Part shown: one piece after another, positions 16,128 to 24,668 of the stretch | Numbering within the stretch: position 1 is the first letter of the stretch | How the letters are laid out: each line of letters opens with the position of its first letter | Assembly: GCA_963728075.1 (NCBI GenBank) | Contig: CAVSIP010000001.1 | Coordinates: 186,001-250,000 of the forward strand | DNA from: CAVSIP01 sp963728075 | Lineage (GTDB): Bacteria > Actinomycetota > Actinomycetes > JAFAQI01 > DASSKL01 | Length of the DNA: 64,000 bases | Reading direction: 5' to 3' | Translations under genes and position numbers: made by a program | Notes under the pieces: model-generated | What the model was told of the DNA's origin: nothing | The model's input: the letters and a program-made list of their open reading frames with translations, nothing else | Databases searched by the model: none

Positions 16128-16841
16128 TCAGTGCTGGTGCTTGGCGGCTCCCTTCCCGTGACCGTGACCGGAGTCCGACACGGTCGTCTGTGTCGTCGCC
16201 GACGTGCTGTCCGTGGGATCGGGCGTCTCCGTCGGGTCGGGTGCGTCCGCACTGGGCTGGCTCTCGGTGCTCTCCGTCGCTGCGTCGGAGTCGCCGGCGC
16301 CCTCGGTGTCGTCCTGCGTCGTCGTCGCGGTGTCGGTGCTGGTGCTGGTGCTGGTGCTGGTCGCCTCGGGTGAGGGCAGCCCGCAGTCCGAGCCGGCGGC
16401 CTGGGAGACCCACGACCCGTGGTTGCCGTCCCGGCCCTTCGGCGCCTCGTGGGCCACCTTCGAGACGTACGCGCCGTGGTTGGCGACGTCCGTCGGGCAG
16501 TCCGGCAGCTGGTAGCCGCTGCCCGCGGTGGCCGTGTCGGTCGGAGTCGCTGCCTGAACCGGGTCGGTGGTGGCCGGGTCGGTGGGAGTCGGGTCGGTGG
16601 TCGCCGGGTCGGTGGGAGTCGGGTCGGTGGTCGCTGGGTCGGTGGGAGTCGGGTCGGTGGTGGCCGGGTCGGTGGGGGTCGCGCCGCTCGCGTCCGCGAC
16701 GGTGGTGGTCTGGATGCTGGGGGCAGGTGCAGCGGCGGCAACCGCGACGGCGGCGCCGGTGCCGCCGGCCGTGGCGGCGGCGGCGAGCATCGCCAGCACC
16801 TTGGCCTTGGCTGCGACGACGGTGGGCAGTCGGTCGAGCAC
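16128..16841 (-). CDS. Secreted low-complexity repeat protein
   Basis: 237 residues. An N-terminal hydrophobic signal (KVLAMLAAAATAGGTGAAVAVAAAAPA) leads to a four-fold 10-residue repeat (TPTDPATTDP), then a short ordered module with NHGAYVSKVAHE and NHGSWVSQAAGSDCG, then Ser/Thr/Asp-rich sequence and a His/Lys-rich tail (HGHGKGAAKHQH). The paired NHGxxVSxxA module recurs in exported actinobacterial proteins of unknown function. Thr/Pro repeats suggest a cell-wall-spanning or glycosylated stalk. The His-rich end could bind metal; this is inference. It stands alone between lpdA and pepA. Confidence 0.78.
   Translation of the reverse strand: MLDRLPTVVAAKAKVLAMLAAAATAGGTGAAVAVAAAAPAPSIQTTTVADASGATPTDPATTDPTPTDPATTDPTPTDPATTDPTPTDPATTDPVQAATPTDTATAGSGYQLPDCPTDVANHGAYVSKVAHEAPKGRDGNHGSWVSQAAGSDCGLPSPEATSTSTSTSTDTATTTQDDTEGAGDSDAATESTESQPSADAPDPTETPDPTDSTSATTQTTVSDSGHGHGKGAAKHQH
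16561..16680 (-). repeat. Four tandem 30-bp repeats coding TPTDPATTDP
   Basis: Four consecutive 30-bp units (16561-16590, 16591-16620, 16621-16650, 16651-16680) differ at only a few positions. They are built from a GGGTCGGTGG core on the plus strand and keep the reading frame of the secreted protein. Such near-identical units are prone to copy-number change. Confidence 0.9.
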
Positions 16842-16932
16842 GGGGTCCTCCGGGGGTAGGGGTGGGTTCCTTCACTCCCCGAATCGACGCGCCGATCAGC
16901 GCTTCCGTACACCCGAGCGGGTGATCCTCGGG

Positions 16933-18429
16933 TCAGGCGCTCGCCAGGTCCTCCACCAGCGCGACCATCGTGCGGACCGCGGCGCCCGTCCCGCCCTTGG
17001 GTGTGTAGCCGTACGGCTCGCCCTGGTGGAACGCCGGACCGGCGATGTCCAGATGCGCCCAGCGGACGCCGTCCGCGACGAACTCCTCGAGGAAGACGCC
17101 GGCGACCAGCATGCCGCCGTAGCGCTCACCCATGTTCGCGATGTCGGCGATCTCCGAGTCGAGCGACTTGCGCAGCTCCGGCGGCAGCGGCATCGGCCAG
17201 GCTTGCTCACCGGTGCGCTCGGCCGCGGCCAGCACCTGGGAGCGCAGGTCGTCGTCGTTGGCCATGACCGCGAAGACGTGCGAGCCGAGCGCCACCATCT
17301 GGGCGCCGGTCAGCGTCGCCGCGTCGACCAGCACGTCCGGGCTCTCCTCGCACGCCCGCGTGATCGCGTCGGCGAGGATCAGCCGTCCCTCGGCGTCGGT
17401 GTTGAGCACCTCGACGGTCTTGCCGCCCCGGATCGTGAGGACGTCCGACGGGCGGATGGCCGTCCCGCTGGGCATGTTCTCGGCGGTCGGGACCCAGCCG
17501 GTGACGTTCACCTTCGGCTCGAGGCGGGCCACCGCGGTCATCGCCGACAGCACGGCCGCGGCGCCGCCCATGTCCGACTTCATGGCCTCCATCGCGTTGG
17601 CCGGCTTGAGCGACAGGCCGCCGGAGTCGAACGTGATGCCCTTGCCGACGAGGGCCACCGACGTGGTGGCCTCCGGGTGGCGGAAGGCGATGCGTACGAG
17701 GCGTGGCGGGTTGGTCGAGCCGGCGCCGACACCGAGGATGCCGCCGAATCCGCCGGCGGTGAGCGCCTCCTCGTCGAGGACCTCGACGTCGAGGCCGAGC
17801 GGGGTGCACGCGTCGACCGCCGCCTGGGCGAGGTCGGCCGGGTGCAGGTCGCCGGGCGGGGTGTTCACCAGGTCGCGGCACAGGTGCACGGCGGCCGCCA
17901 GCGCCTGCGCCCGCTGCACGGCGGCCCGGGTCGCGTCGTCGTCGGCCGCCGCCACCACGGTGACGCGCTCGACCGGGCGGCGGCGGGCGTCCTCGGACGC
18001 GCGCCGGTAACGCAGGAAGGAGTAGGCGCCGAACAGGGCGCCCTCGGCCACGGCTGCCGCCGCCTCGGCGCCCGCCCCGGCCAGGGCGAGGGTGAGCGCG
18101 ACGGATCGGGTGCCGGCCAGCGCGCGAACCGCCGCACCGGCACCGCGGCGCAGGTCCTCTGCGGTCGGCTCGTCCGTACCGAGCCCGACCGCGACCACGG
18201 TCGGCGCCGTCGTCGCTCCCAGCGTCGGGACGCGGGTCACCTCGCCGGCCTCACCTCGAGCCCCCAGGACGCGCAGGGCGTCCAGCAGCCGGCCGTCCAT
18301 CGCGCGGTCCACCGACTCCGCTCCGGGCGCGAGCCGCAGCCCGCCATCGGCGCCGGCGAGGACTCCCACCGCGAGCGCGTCGACGTCGAGTCGCGCGGCG
18401 TCGTCGGTGGTCAAAGAGAGGTCGGTCAC
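16933..18429 (-). CDS. pepA: Leucyl aminopeptidase (M17)
   Basis: 498 residues. The M17 N-terminal macro-like domain is followed by the catalytic domain with the metal-binding motifs GKGITFDSGGLS, MKSDMGGAAAV and the signature NTDAEGRL. It is a two-metal exopeptidase that removes N-terminal residues from peptides. The GTG at 18429 is preceded at 8 nt by TAGCAT (18438-18443, complement), so it may be leaderless. It diverges from gcvT across about 50 bp. Confidence 0.96.
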   Translation of the reverse strand: MTDLSLTTDDAARLDVDALAVGVLAGADGGLRLAPGAESVDRAMDGRLLDALRVLGARGEAGEVTRVPTLGATTAPTVVAVGLGTDEPTAEDLRRGAGAAVRALAGTRSVALTLALAGAGAEAAAAVAEGALFGAYSFLRYRRASEDARRRPVERVTVVAAADDDATRAAVQRAQALAAAVHLCRDLVNTPPGDLHPADLAQAAVDACTPLGLDVEVLDEEALTAGGFGGILGVGAGSTNPPRLVRIAFRHPEATTSVALVGKGITFDSGGLSLKPANAMEAMKSDMGGAAAVLSAMTAVARLEPKVNVTGWVPTAENMPSGTAIRPSDVLTIRGGKTVEVLNTDAEGRLILADAITRACEESPDVLVDAATLTGAQMVALGSHVFAVMANDDDLRSQVLAAAERTGEQAWPMPLPPELRKSLDSEIADIANMGERYGGMLVAGVFLEEFVADGVRWAHLDIAGPAFHQGEPYGYTPKGGTGAAVRTMVALVEDLASA

Positions 18430-18480
18430 GGGCGCCGATGCTAGACGAAGGCCCTCGTGGCGACCGGATAGCGTGCGTCC

Positions 18481-19587
18481 ATGGCCGCCGATCCCGCCAC
18501 GCTGCGCCGTTCGCCGCTGCACGACCGGCACGAGGCGCTCGGCGCGAGGATGTCCGACTTCGGCGGCTGGCTCATGCCGATCCAGTACCGCGGGGTTGTC
18601 GAGGAGCACACCGCGGTGCGTACGGCGGTGGGCGTGTTCGACGTCAGCCACCTCGGCAAGGCGTTCGTCCGCGGCCCCGGTGCGGCGGCGTTCGTCAACG
18701 CGTGCCTCACCAACGACCTCGACCGGATCGGTCCCGGGCAGGCGCAGTACACGCTGTGCTGCGACGATCCCACCGGCGGGGTCGTGGACGACCTCATCGC
18801 GTACCTTCGGGCGCCGGACGAGGTGTTCCTCGTCCCCAACGCGGCGAACACCGCCGAGGTGGTGCGCCGGCTCTCGGCCGCGGCACCTACTGGGGTCGAG
18901 GTCTCCGACGCCCACGACCGGTACGCCGTGCTCGCCGTGCAGGGCCCCCGGTCAGCCGAGCTGCTCGAGGCCGTCGGCCTGCCCACGAAGCACGACTACA
19001 TGTCCTTCGAGGAGGCCGCCCAGGCGGGGCGGCAGGTGCTCGTCTGCCGCTCCGGCTACACCGGCGAGCGCGGGTACGAGCTCGTGGTGGAGGCGGACGG
19101 TGCGGGGCCGCTGTGGGACGGCCTGCTGGCCGCCGGTGTGGCGCTCGGGGTCCAGCCCTGCGGGCTCGGCGCCCGCGACACCCTGCGCACCGAGATGGGC
19201 TACCCGCTGCACGGCCAGGACATCTCGCTGGACGTCACCCCGGTCCAGGCCCGGCTCGGCTGGGCGATCGGGTGGGACAAGCCCGCGTTCTGGGGGCGCG
19301 ACGTGCTCGTCGCCGAGCGCGAGGCGGGTCCCGCTCGCGTCCTGCGTGGCCTGGTCGCCACCGACCGGGGCATTCCCCGGCCGCACATGCCGGTGCGTTC
19401 CCTCGACGGTGCGGACGTCGGCACGGTCACCAGCGGGACGTTCTCGCCCACCCGACGCGTCGGGCTGGGGCTGGCCCTCCTCGACGTGGCGGTCTCGGAG
19501 GGCGACGAGGTGGAGGTCGACGTCCGCGGCCGGCCGTCGCGGATGACCGTGACCCGGCCGCCGTTCGTCGAGGCCACCCCGCGATGA
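18481..19587 (+). CDS. gcvT: Aminomethyltransferase, glycine cleavage T-protein
   Basis: 368 residues. The folate-binding GcvT fold is recognised by SPLHDRHEALGARMSDFGGWLMPIQY, VFDVSHLGKAFVRGPGA, the GYTGERGYEL motif and the C-terminal barrel domain (GTVTSGTFSPTRRVGLGLAL). T-protein transfers the methylene group to tetrahydrofolate while releasing ammonia. No gcvH or gcvP is in this window. The ATG follows a TAGCGT box (18469-18474) by 6 nt, so it is probably leaderless. Its stop overlaps the next start (ATGA). Confidence 0.94.
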   Translation: MAADPATLRRSPLHDRHEALGARMSDFGGWLMPIQYRGVVEEHTAVRTAVGVFDVSHLGKAFVRGPGAAAFVNACLTNDLDRIGPGQAQYTLCCDDPTGGVVDDLIAYLRAPDEVFLVPNAANTAEVVRRLSAAAPTGVEVSDAHDRYAVLAVQGPRSAELLEAVGLPTKHDYMSFEEAAQAGRQVLVCRSGYTGERGYELVVEADGAGPLWDGLLAAGVALGVQPCGLGARDTLRTEMGYPLHGQDISLDVTPVQARLGWAIGWDKPAFWGRDVLVAEREAGPARVLRGLVATDRGIPRPHMPVRSLDGADVGTVTSGTFSPTRRVGLGLALLDVAVSEGDEVEVDVRGRPSRMTVTRPPFVEATPR

Positions 19588-20132
19588 CCGGCCCCGCAGG
19601 GCCCGGGCCGCGGGTGCTGCTCATGGGCATGATGGGGGCGGGCAAGACCACGGTGGGTACCGCGCTGTCCCGGCGTACCGGCTGGCCGTACCTGGACAAC
19701 GACGAGCTCGTGCACCGGGCGACCGGTCGGACGACGCCGGACGTCCTCGCCTCCGGCGGCGTCGCCGAGCTGCGGCGGGCCGAGTCGCTGGCGCTGGCGG
19801 AGGCGCTGACCGCTCCGACACCGGTCATCGCGGCGGTGGCCGCCGGGGTGGTGGAGGATGCCCGGGACCTGGAGCGGCTGCGTACGGGCGGATGCGTCGT
19901 GTGGTTGCGGGCTCGCCTGGAGACGCTGGTCTCGCGGGTCGGCACCGGGGCCGGGCGGCCGTGGCTGCAGGGCGATGCCGCAACGGCGCTCGCCGCGCTG
20001 TACGAGGGGCGCGCCCCGCTGTACGAACGGGCGGCCGGCCTGATCGTGGACGTCGACGAGCTTCCCGGAGAGCGCGTCGCCGACCGCATCCTGGCTGCGC
20101 TGCCTCACACCGACGACACCCGGGAGGCGTGA
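19584..20132 (+). CDS. Shikimate-kinase-like P-loop kinase
   Basis: 182 residues. Walker A is GMMGAGKTTVG, and a DNDELVHRATG motif matches the substrate-side Asp of shikimate and gluconate kinases. The Arg-rich lid (SRVGTGAGRPWLQGD) and YEGRAPLYERAA resemble AroK (ERxPLYxExA). It lacks the usual aro neighbours, so the substrate may differ. It overlaps gcvT at ATGA and the next gene at TGATG, so the three are probably co-translated. Confidence 0.8.
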   Translation: MTGPAGPGPRVLLMGMMGAGKTTVGTALSRRTGWPYLDNDELVHRATGRTTPDVLASGGVAELRRAESLALAEALTAPTPVIAAVAAGVVEDARDLERLRTGGCVVWLRARLETLVSRVGTGAGRPWLQGDAATALAALYEGRAPLYERAAGLIVDVDELPGERVADRILAALPHTDDTREA

Positions 20133-20341
20133 TGAGCTGGACGTGGCGGTACGAAGGGCCGGACGGCGAGCCGGTCACCCCCGCGCAGGCACCGCGCGCG
20201 GAGTCCTTCTCGACCCAGTCCGACGCGGAGTCCTGGATCGGCGAGAACTGGCGGGAGCTGCTCTCCGCCGGGGTGCACCAGGTGACGCTGCTCGAGGGGG
20301 AGCGGGAGGTCTACGGCCCGATGGGGCTGCACACGGAGTAG
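20132..20341 (+). CDS. Small conserved hypothetical protein
   Basis: 69 residues starting MSWTWRYEGPDG, acidic and without a membrane segment. This short family commonly follows gcvT-type genes in actinobacteria; function unknown. A GGGAGG site precedes the ATG, which overlaps the upstream stop as TGATG. Confidence 0.75.
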   Translation: MSWTWRYEGPDGEPVTPAQAPRAESFSTQSDAESWIGENWRELLSAGVHQVTLLEGEREVYGPMGLHTE

Positions 20342-20351
20342 CGCCGTACGC

Positions 20352-21350
20352 CTAGGGCCGCCGCTTCGGGCTCTGGGTGAGCGCCGGGTCCCGCTGCACG
20401 ACCGGGTCGAGGATCGCGTCGACGCGCCGCAGGACGTCGGCGTCCAGCGACTGGCCGGCGGCCTTGACGTTCTCCGCCACCTGCTCCGGCCGGGTGGCGC
20501 CGATGATCGCCGCGGAGACGTTGCCGTTCTGCAGCACCCAGGCGAGCGCGAGCTGGGCGGTCGACAGCCCCAGGTCGCGGGCGACGTCGCCGAGCTGCTG
20601 GACCCGGGTGAGCACGTCGTCCTCGAGCCAGCGCTTGATGAAGCCGCCGCCGGTGGGGTCGGTGGCGCGGGATCCCGCCGGCGGCTCGGCGCCCGGCGCG
20701 TACTTCCCGGTGAGCACGCCCTGGGCCAGCGGCGACCACACGATCTGCCCGACGCCTTCCCGCTCGCACAGCGGGACGACGTCCGCCTCGATGACCCGCC
20801 ACAGCGCGGAGTACTGCGGCTGGTTGGACACCAGCCGGTCCAGGCCCATCTGGTCGGCGATCCGCAGCGCATCAGCGATCTGCCCAGCGGTCCACTCCGA
20901 GACGCCGATGTAGTGCACCTTCCCGGCGCGGACGAGGTCGTCGAAGGCGCGCAGCGTCTCCTCGAGCGGCGTCTCGACGTCGTAGCGGTGTGCCTGGTAC
21001 AGGTCGACGTAGTCGGTGCGCAGCCGGCGCAGGGACGCGTCGATCGACTCGTGGATGTGCTTGCGGGACAGTCCGCGGTCGTTGGGCCCCTCACCCGTCG
21101 GCCAGAACACCTTGGTGGCGAGCACGAAGTCCTTGCGCGGGATGCCCTCGAGCGCCCGGCCCAGCACGTCCTCGGCGCGGCCCTGCGCGTAGACGTCCGC
21201 CGTGTCGAAGAAGGTGATGCCCTCGTCGAACGCGGCCCGGACGCACGCCACTGCGGCGTCCTCCTGGACCTGGCTGCCGTGGGTGATCCAGTTGCCGTAC
21301 GCGATCTCCGAGACGACGAGTCCGCTGCGGCCGAGGTGTCGGTACTCCAT
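20352..21350 (-). CDS. Aldo/keto reductase
   Basis: 332 residues, a TIM-barrel NADPH-dependent oxidoreductase close to the KCNAB/YghZ-like branch. The catalytic tetrad can be placed: Asp and Tyr in FFDTADVYAQG, Lys in ATKVFWP, His in YQAHRYD. The NADP-binding C-terminal part (IIGATRPEQVAENVKAA) is intact. The ATG at 21350 follows TAGGGT (21358-21363, complement) by 7 nt. Substrate unknown. Confidence 0.92.
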   Translation of the reverse strand: MEYRHLGRSGLVVSEIAYGNWITHGSQVQEDAAVACVRAAFDEGITFFDTADVYAQGRAEDVLGRALEGIPRKDFVLATKVFWPTGEGPNDRGLSRKHIHESIDASLRRLRTDYVDLYQAHRYDVETPLEETLRAFDDLVRAGKVHYIGVSEWTAGQIADALRIADQMGLDRLVSNQPQYSALWRVIEADVVPLCEREGVGQIVWSPLAQGVLTGKYAPGAEPPAGSRATDPTGGGFIKRWLEDDVLTRVQQLGDVARDLGLSTAQLALAWVLQNGNVSAAIIGATRPEQVAENVKAAGQSLDADVLRRVDAILDPVVQRDPALTQSPKRRP

Positions 21351-21379
21351 GGCGCCGACCCTACGGGCGGCCCGGGGGC

Positions 21380-21979
21380 TCAGCGGATCGGGTCCCCGCG
21401 CTTCACCTTCGGGGGCGGCATGCGCAGCCGGCGGATCTGCAGGGCGCGCGTGACGGCGTACCAGCGGATGCCGTGCGCCTGGTCCGCCCCGAAGCGCTCG
21501 GCGACGGTGCGCTGGACCGTACGGGCCAGCCACAGGCTGTCGACGATGATGCCGAGGAGCAGCGCCGCGTAGCCGAGCGACACCACGGGTGCGATCACCT
21601 GCACCGTGCTCGCGAACAGCAGCAGGATCGCGGCGGGCAGGAAGAACGAGCCGATGCTGCGCCGCGTGTCGACGTAGTCGCGTACGTAGCGCCGCACCGG
21701 GCCGGCGTCCCGGGGCGGCAGGTTGCGCTCGTCACCGGTGGTCAGCGCGTGGCGCTGGAGCCGCCGCTGCTCCTTGACCTTGTCGCGACGCAGCCGGGCG
21801 GCTTCCTTGCGGTTCGTCGGGGCCTTGAGCGCCTGCCTGCGGGCCTTCTGCGCCTCGCGGCGCTTCGGCGTCGGCCGGCCCTTGCCGGCCGGCTTCGCCC
21901 CGCGGTCGTCCGTCTCGTCGACGGGTGGTTCTGCCGAGGTCGCGGCCGGGTCCTCGGTGGTACGGCGGAAAGCGGGCAC
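21380..21979 (-). CDS. DUF3043 domain membrane protein
   Basis: 199 residues. A long, very basic N-terminal tail (Lys/Arg-rich, about 30-85) precedes two close hydrophobic helices (SIGSFFLPAAILLLFAST and APVVSLGYAALLLGIIVDSL) and a basic C-terminus. This matches DUF3043, found widely in actinobacteria with unknown role. The GTG lies 6 nt after TAGCCT (21986-21991, complement), so it is probably leaderless. It diverges from the psp operon. Confidence 0.85.
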   Translation of the reverse strand: MPAFRRTTEDPAATSAEPPVDETDDRGAKPAGKGRPTPKRREAQKARRQALKAPTNRKEAARLRRDKVKEQRRLQRHALTTGDERNLPPRDAGPVRRYVRDYVDTRRSIGSFFLPAAILLLFASTVQVIAPVVSLGYAALLLGIIVDSLWLARTVQRTVAERFGADQAHGIRWYAVTRALQIRRLRMPPPKVKRGDPIR

Positions 21980-22070
21980 GGATCCAGGCTACCGAGCGTT
22001 GTGCGGGTGTCGGGGCGGCCGCCGCGGGCTTAGGGTCTGCAGTAGGCACCACCGTTCGAGGGAGAGGCGC

Positions 22071-22820
22071 ATGGGCATCGCGCGACGGCTGTCGCTGCTG
22101 TTCAAGACCAAGACGAGCAAGCTTCTGGACCGCGCCGAGGATCCCCGCGAGACGCTGGACTACTCCTACCAGCGCCAGCTCGAGATGCTGCAGAAGGTGC
22201 GGCGGGGCGTCGCGGACGTGGCCACCAGCCGTAAGCGGCTGGAGATCCAGATGAACCAGCTTCAGCAGACCGCGGACAAGCTGCAGGGGCAGGCCAAGCA
22301 GGCCGTCGAGGCGAACCGCGAGGACCTGGCCCGGGAGGCGCTCACGCGCCGCTCCGCGGTCAACGCGCAGCTCGCGGACCTCGCCCAGCAGCATGCGTCG
22401 CTGCAGGCGGAGGAGGAGAAGCTCACCCAGGCCAGCCAGCGGCTGCAGGCCAAGGTGGACGCCTTCCGCAGCCGCAAGGAGACGATCAAGGCGACGTACA
22501 CCGCGGCCGAGGCGCAGACCAAGATCGGGGAGGCCTTCGCCGGCATCTCCGAGGAGATGGGTGACGTCGGCCTCGCGATGCAGCGCGCCGAGGACAAGAC
22601 CCAGCAGATGCAGGCGCGTGCCGGCGCGGTGGACGAGCTGCTCGCGTCCGGCGCGTTGGACGACGCGTCGCTGCCCGCCGGTGGCCGCCGTGACGACATC
22701 CAGACCGAGCTCGACCAGCTCAGCGCCGGCAGCGAGGTCGAGACGGAGCTGGCCCGGCTCAAGGGCGAGATCGGCGCCGGCGCGAGCGCGCCGGAGCTGG
22801 AGCAGGGGGAGGGCACGTGA
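22071..22820 (+). CDS. pspA: PspA/IM30 (ESCRT-III-like) membrane-protection protein
   Basis: 249 residues, almost entirely helical coiled coil. The amphipathic N-terminal helix (MGIARRLSLLFKTKTSKLLD) is the membrane-binding element, and RAEDPRETLDYSYQRQLEML matches the family signature. PspA oligomers bind and stabilise stressed cytoplasmic membrane. The ATG has GGGAGAGG upstream. It leads an operon pspA-pspAA-htpX-pspAB with overlapping or adjacent starts. Confidence 0.94.
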   Translation: MGIARRLSLLFKTKTSKLLDRAEDPRETLDYSYQRQLEMLQKVRRGVADVATSRKRLEIQMNQLQQTADKLQGQAKQAVEANREDLAREALTRRSAVNAQLADLAQQHASLQAEEEKLTQASQRLQAKVDAFRSRKETIKATYTAAEAQTKIGEAFAGISEEMGDVGLAMQRAEDKTQQMQARAGAVDELLASGALDDASLPAGGRRDDIQTELDQLSAGSEVETELARLKGEIGAGASAPELEQGEGT

Positions 22821-23095
22821 TCGTACGCATCCTCGGTGAGGGCCAGCTCGACGTGCCGGACAGCGAGCTGGGGAAGCTCAACACGCTCGACGACGCGCTG
22901 CAGGCAGCGGTCGACGCCGATGACGAGGCGGCCTTCGCCGCTGCACTGGCGGACCTGCTCGCCGAGGTGCGGCAGGTCGGTACCCCGCTTCCGGATGACT
23001 CACTGGTGCCGTCGGAGCTGGTGCTCCCGTCGGCGGACGCCGGGCTCGCGGAGGTTCGCGACCTGCTCGGCGAGGAAGGGCTGATCCCGGGCTGA
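22817..23095 (+). CDS. pspAA: PspA-associated protein PspAA
   Basis: 92 residues. It starts with GTG overlapping the pspA stop (GTGA). It begins IVRILGEGQLDVPDSELG, continues with an acidic helical middle and ends with VRDLLGEEGLIPG, the pattern of the PspAA domain that co-occurs with PspA in actinobacteria and cyanobacteria. It probably modulates or docks to PspA; the mechanism is not established. Confidence 0.88.
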   Translation: MIVRILGEGQLDVPDSELGKLNTLDDALQAAVDADDEAAFAAALADLLAEVRQVGTPLPDDSLVPSELVLPSADAGLAEVRDLLGEEGLIPG

Positions 23096-23096
23096 C

Positions 23097-24017
23097 ATGG
23101 CCACCACTCGTTTCCGCACCGACCGCGGCCTGCAGGCCCGCATGGTGTTCACGATGTTCCTGCTGGGCCTGCTGTTCGTCGCGTTCATGGGCGCGCTCAT
23201 CGCCATCAACGTGGGACCGCTCGTCATCGTCGTCATCGGCGGTGGCTTCCTGTTCTTCCAGTACTGGGCCAGCGACCGGATCGCGCTCTACGCCATGCAC
23301 GGGCGGGTCGTCAGCCGCGAGCAGGCCCCTGAGCTGTACGGCACGGTGGAGCGGCTGTGCGCGCTCGCGGACATGCCGATGCCCAAGGTGGCGATCGCCG
23401 ACAGCGACATCCCGAACGCCTTCGCCACCGGCCGCAGCCCGGATCGCGCCGTCGTCTGCGCCACCACGGGCATCCTGCGACGCCTCGACCAGGAGGAGCT
23501 GGAGGGCGTTCTCGCGCACGAGCTGTCGCACGTCGCCCACCGGGACGTGATGGTCATGACCTTCGCGTCGTTCCTCGGCATCGTCGCCGGCATGATCACC
23601 CGGTTCACGATGTACGCGGGAATGTTCGGCGGGTACGGCGGGCGCCGTGACAGCCGCAACGACAACACCGCGCTGATGGTCTTCGGGGTGATGCTCGTCT
23701 CCATGCTCGTCTACGCGTTGTCGTTCGTGCTCACCCGTGCGCTGTCGCGCTACCGGGAGCTCTCCGCCGACCGGGCGGGTGCGTACCTCACCGGCCGACC
23801 GTCGGCGCTGGCGTCCGCGCTGACCAAGGTGACCGGCGACATGGCCCGGATCCCCACGAAGGACCTGCGCTCGGCGGAGGCGTTCAACGCCTTCTTCTTC
23901 ACCCCCGCGCTCGCCAAGGGCTTCAGCATCTCGTCGCTGTTCTCCACCCACCCGTCGCTGGAGCAGCGGCTCGAGCAGCTCGGCCGGATCTCCCGCGAGC
24001 TGGGCCAGGCAGGCTGA
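23097..24017 (+). CDS. htpX: HtpX-type M48 zinc metalloprotease
   Basis: 306 residues. Two N-terminal transmembrane helices (about 16-37 and 40-58) precede the M48 catalytic domain with the zinc motif HELSH (His 141) and a downstream Glu ligand in YRELSADRAGA. Further hydrophobic segments lie at about 155-170 and 195-220. HtpX is a membrane-bound quality-control protease for misfolded membrane proteins, which fits its place inside a psp operon. The ATG is 1 nt after the pspAA stop, and its own stop overlaps pspAB (TGATG). Confidence 0.94.
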   Translation: MATTRFRTDRGLQARMVFTMFLLGLLFVAFMGALIAINVGPLVIVVIGGGFLFFQYWASDRIALYAMHGRVVSREQAPELYGTVERLCALADMPMPKVAIADSDIPNAFATGRSPDRAVVCATTGILRRLDQEELEGVLAHELSHVAHRDVMVMTFASFLGIVAGMITRFTMYAGMFGGYGGRRDSRNDNTALMVFGVMLVSMLVYALSFVLTRALSRYRELSADRAGAYLTGRPSALASALTKVTGDMARIPTKDLRSAEAFNAFFFTPALAKGFSISSLFSTHPSLEQRLEQLGRISRELGQAG

Positions 24018-24583
24018 TGGGGTTCCTGGACACGCTGCTCGGCCGGTCGAAGCCGGTCAAACCGGACCTCGACCAGCTGTTCGGCCTGCCCGCCGCGGCG
24101 GTCACCCTGGAGGCGGCCACCCAGTTCCGTCCGACCGGCGTCGGGTCGGTGTGTTTCAAGCCCGCGGAAGGTGGCGCGTTCGGCTCGCTGCGGGAGCAGG
24201 TGGACGCGCTGATGGCCGTCGACGCCGACCGCTACGCCGAGCAGACCGACGAGTACGGCTACCGCTGGCTGGTGCGCACCACCACGCCCGACCAGCTCGA
24301 GGACCTCGTCGCCGACCTGCACACGGTGAACTCGACCCTGGCCGACGCGGGCTTCGGCTCGCTCCTGCTCTGCACGGTCGTCGCGTTCAGCGACGGGTCG
24401 CGCCCGCTGGGCCTGGTGTACCTGTACAAGCGGGGCGCCTGGTACCCGTTCGCCCCGACCGGTGGCCAGAAGCGCGACAACGCCCTCGAGCTGCAGATGC
24501 GCGCCGTCGTGGCCGACGACCTGCGGGTCGAGGACGACCTGTCCCGCTGGTTCCCCCTCTGGGGCGCCCCCGGCCTGTCCTGA
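24017..24583 (+). CDS. pspAB: PspA-associated protein PspAB
   Basis: 188 residues. The N-terminus MGFLDTLLGRSKPVKPDLDQ precedes a mixed alpha/beta domain (GYRWLVRTTTPDQLEDLVADLH, LGLVYLYKRGAWYPFAP, and DLSRWFPLWGAPG at the end). This is the PspAB family found with PspA, PspAA and HtpX. Biochemical role unknown. It is the last gene of the operon and converges with nadA, leaving 85 bp between stops. Confidence 0.85.
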   Translation: MGFLDTLLGRSKPVKPDLDQLFGLPAAAVTLEAATQFRPTGVGSVCFKPAEGGAFGSLREQVDALMAVDADRYAEQTDEYGYRWLVRTTTPDQLEDLVADLHTVNSTLADAGFGSLLLCTVVAFSDGSRPLGLVYLYKRGAWYPFAPTGGQKRDNALELQMRAVVADDLRVEDDLSRWFPLWGAPGLS

Positions 24584-24668
24584 GCGGGCCACCGGCGGCT
24601 GCAAGTTGATCCGTCTGGCGAGCCGCCGGCGTACGCCCGTATGGTGCCGGCCCCCGTCCGCCGGCGGG

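Noticed and set aside
16561..16680. Tandem 30-bp units as a CRISPR array
   Set aside because: There are no spacers; units are directly abutting and stay in frame as a peptide repeat.
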